A stretch of DNA of 7,011 nucleotides, taken from Verrucomicrobiia bacterium (GTDB lineage: Bacteria > Verrucomicrobiota > Verrucomicrobiia > Limisphaerales > UBA1319). The stretch covers positions 1-7,011 of the forward strand of contig JADGRT010000155.1 in assembly GCA_017880715.1 (NCBI GenBank), given 5' to 3'. Shown here one piece after another: positions 6,956 through 7,011 of this stretch. Each line of letters opens with the position of its first letter. Positions within the stretch are counted from its first letter, which is position 1. The notes under the pieces are model-generated. The model made no database searches. It was not told where the DNA came from and saw only the letters and a program-made list of their open reading frames with translations. Both the position numbers and the translations under genes were made by a program.

Positions 6956-7011
6956 ATGCGACCTGTGGACTTGGAACCGATCGGCGAGGAACTGGCCATC
7001 AAATGGGATGA
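6956..7011 (+). CDS. DUF971 (GBBH-like N-terminal domain) protein, 5' end only
   Basis: The first 18 codons read MRPVDLEPIGEELAIKWD and the frame is open at the window end. This closely matches the usual start of DUF971 proteins, small bacterial proteins related to the N-terminal domain of gamma-butyrobetaine hydroxylase, in which the next residues typically continue the beta-strand and lead to a Cys-rich motif that lies outside this window. The frame is also open upstream, but family starts sit at this Met. No strong ribosome site is seen (TTGG at 6951-6954 only). The cellular role of stand-alone members is not settled. The identification rests on a short match, so it is probable rather than certain. 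Confidence 0.5.
   Translation, partial: MRPVDLEPIGEELAIKWD

Overview
The window looks like a bacterial chromosome segment, moderately GC-rich by eye, with four complete genes and the first codons of a fifth, all on the + strand. The gene types suggest the Verrucomicrobiota (Pedosphaera/Limisphaerales-like): a type-2 LeuC-like protein, an O-antigen ligase fused to TPRs, a secreted FecR-domain protein, a CHASE2 adenylate cyclase and a DUF971 start. That assignment is an inference from protein style, not from a database search. No tRNA, rRNA, CRISPR array, insertion sequence or phage gene was seen.

Layout. Positions 68-1438 encode the large subunit of an isopropylmalate dehydratase/aconitase-family enzyme with its iron-sulfur cysteines and main active-site residues intact. 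After a 54-bp gap, 1493-3355 encodes a polytopic membrane protein of the O-antigen ligase (Wzy_C) superfamily with a TPR tail. A plausible promoter at 3365-3392 and a strong ribosome binding site lead into 3439-4302, a secreted FecR-domain protein, which ends at a textbook intrinsic terminator (4323-4360). A short leader containing a hairpin that includes the purine-rich SD-like sequence precedes 4424-6775, a membrane-anchored CHASE2 sensor with a class III adenylate cyclase domain. The 180-bp gap at 6776-6955 carries a perfect 17-bp inverted repeat (6836-6871). A DUF971-family gene begins at 6956 and runs off the window.

How the genes may work together. The first and last genes look like ordinary metabolic or housekeeping neighbours. 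The middle three all belong to the cell envelope: a glycan ligase/polymerase-like enzyme, an exported FecR protein and a sensor cyclase whose CHASE2 domain should face outside the cytoplasm. The simplest reading is an envelope-sensing module in which the FecR protein (possibly as a ligand or partner) and the CHASE2 domain report an external state to the cytoplasm as cAMP. The terminator between FecR and the cyclase means any coupling is probably at the protein level or through partial read-through. No cAMP-binding effector is present in the window.
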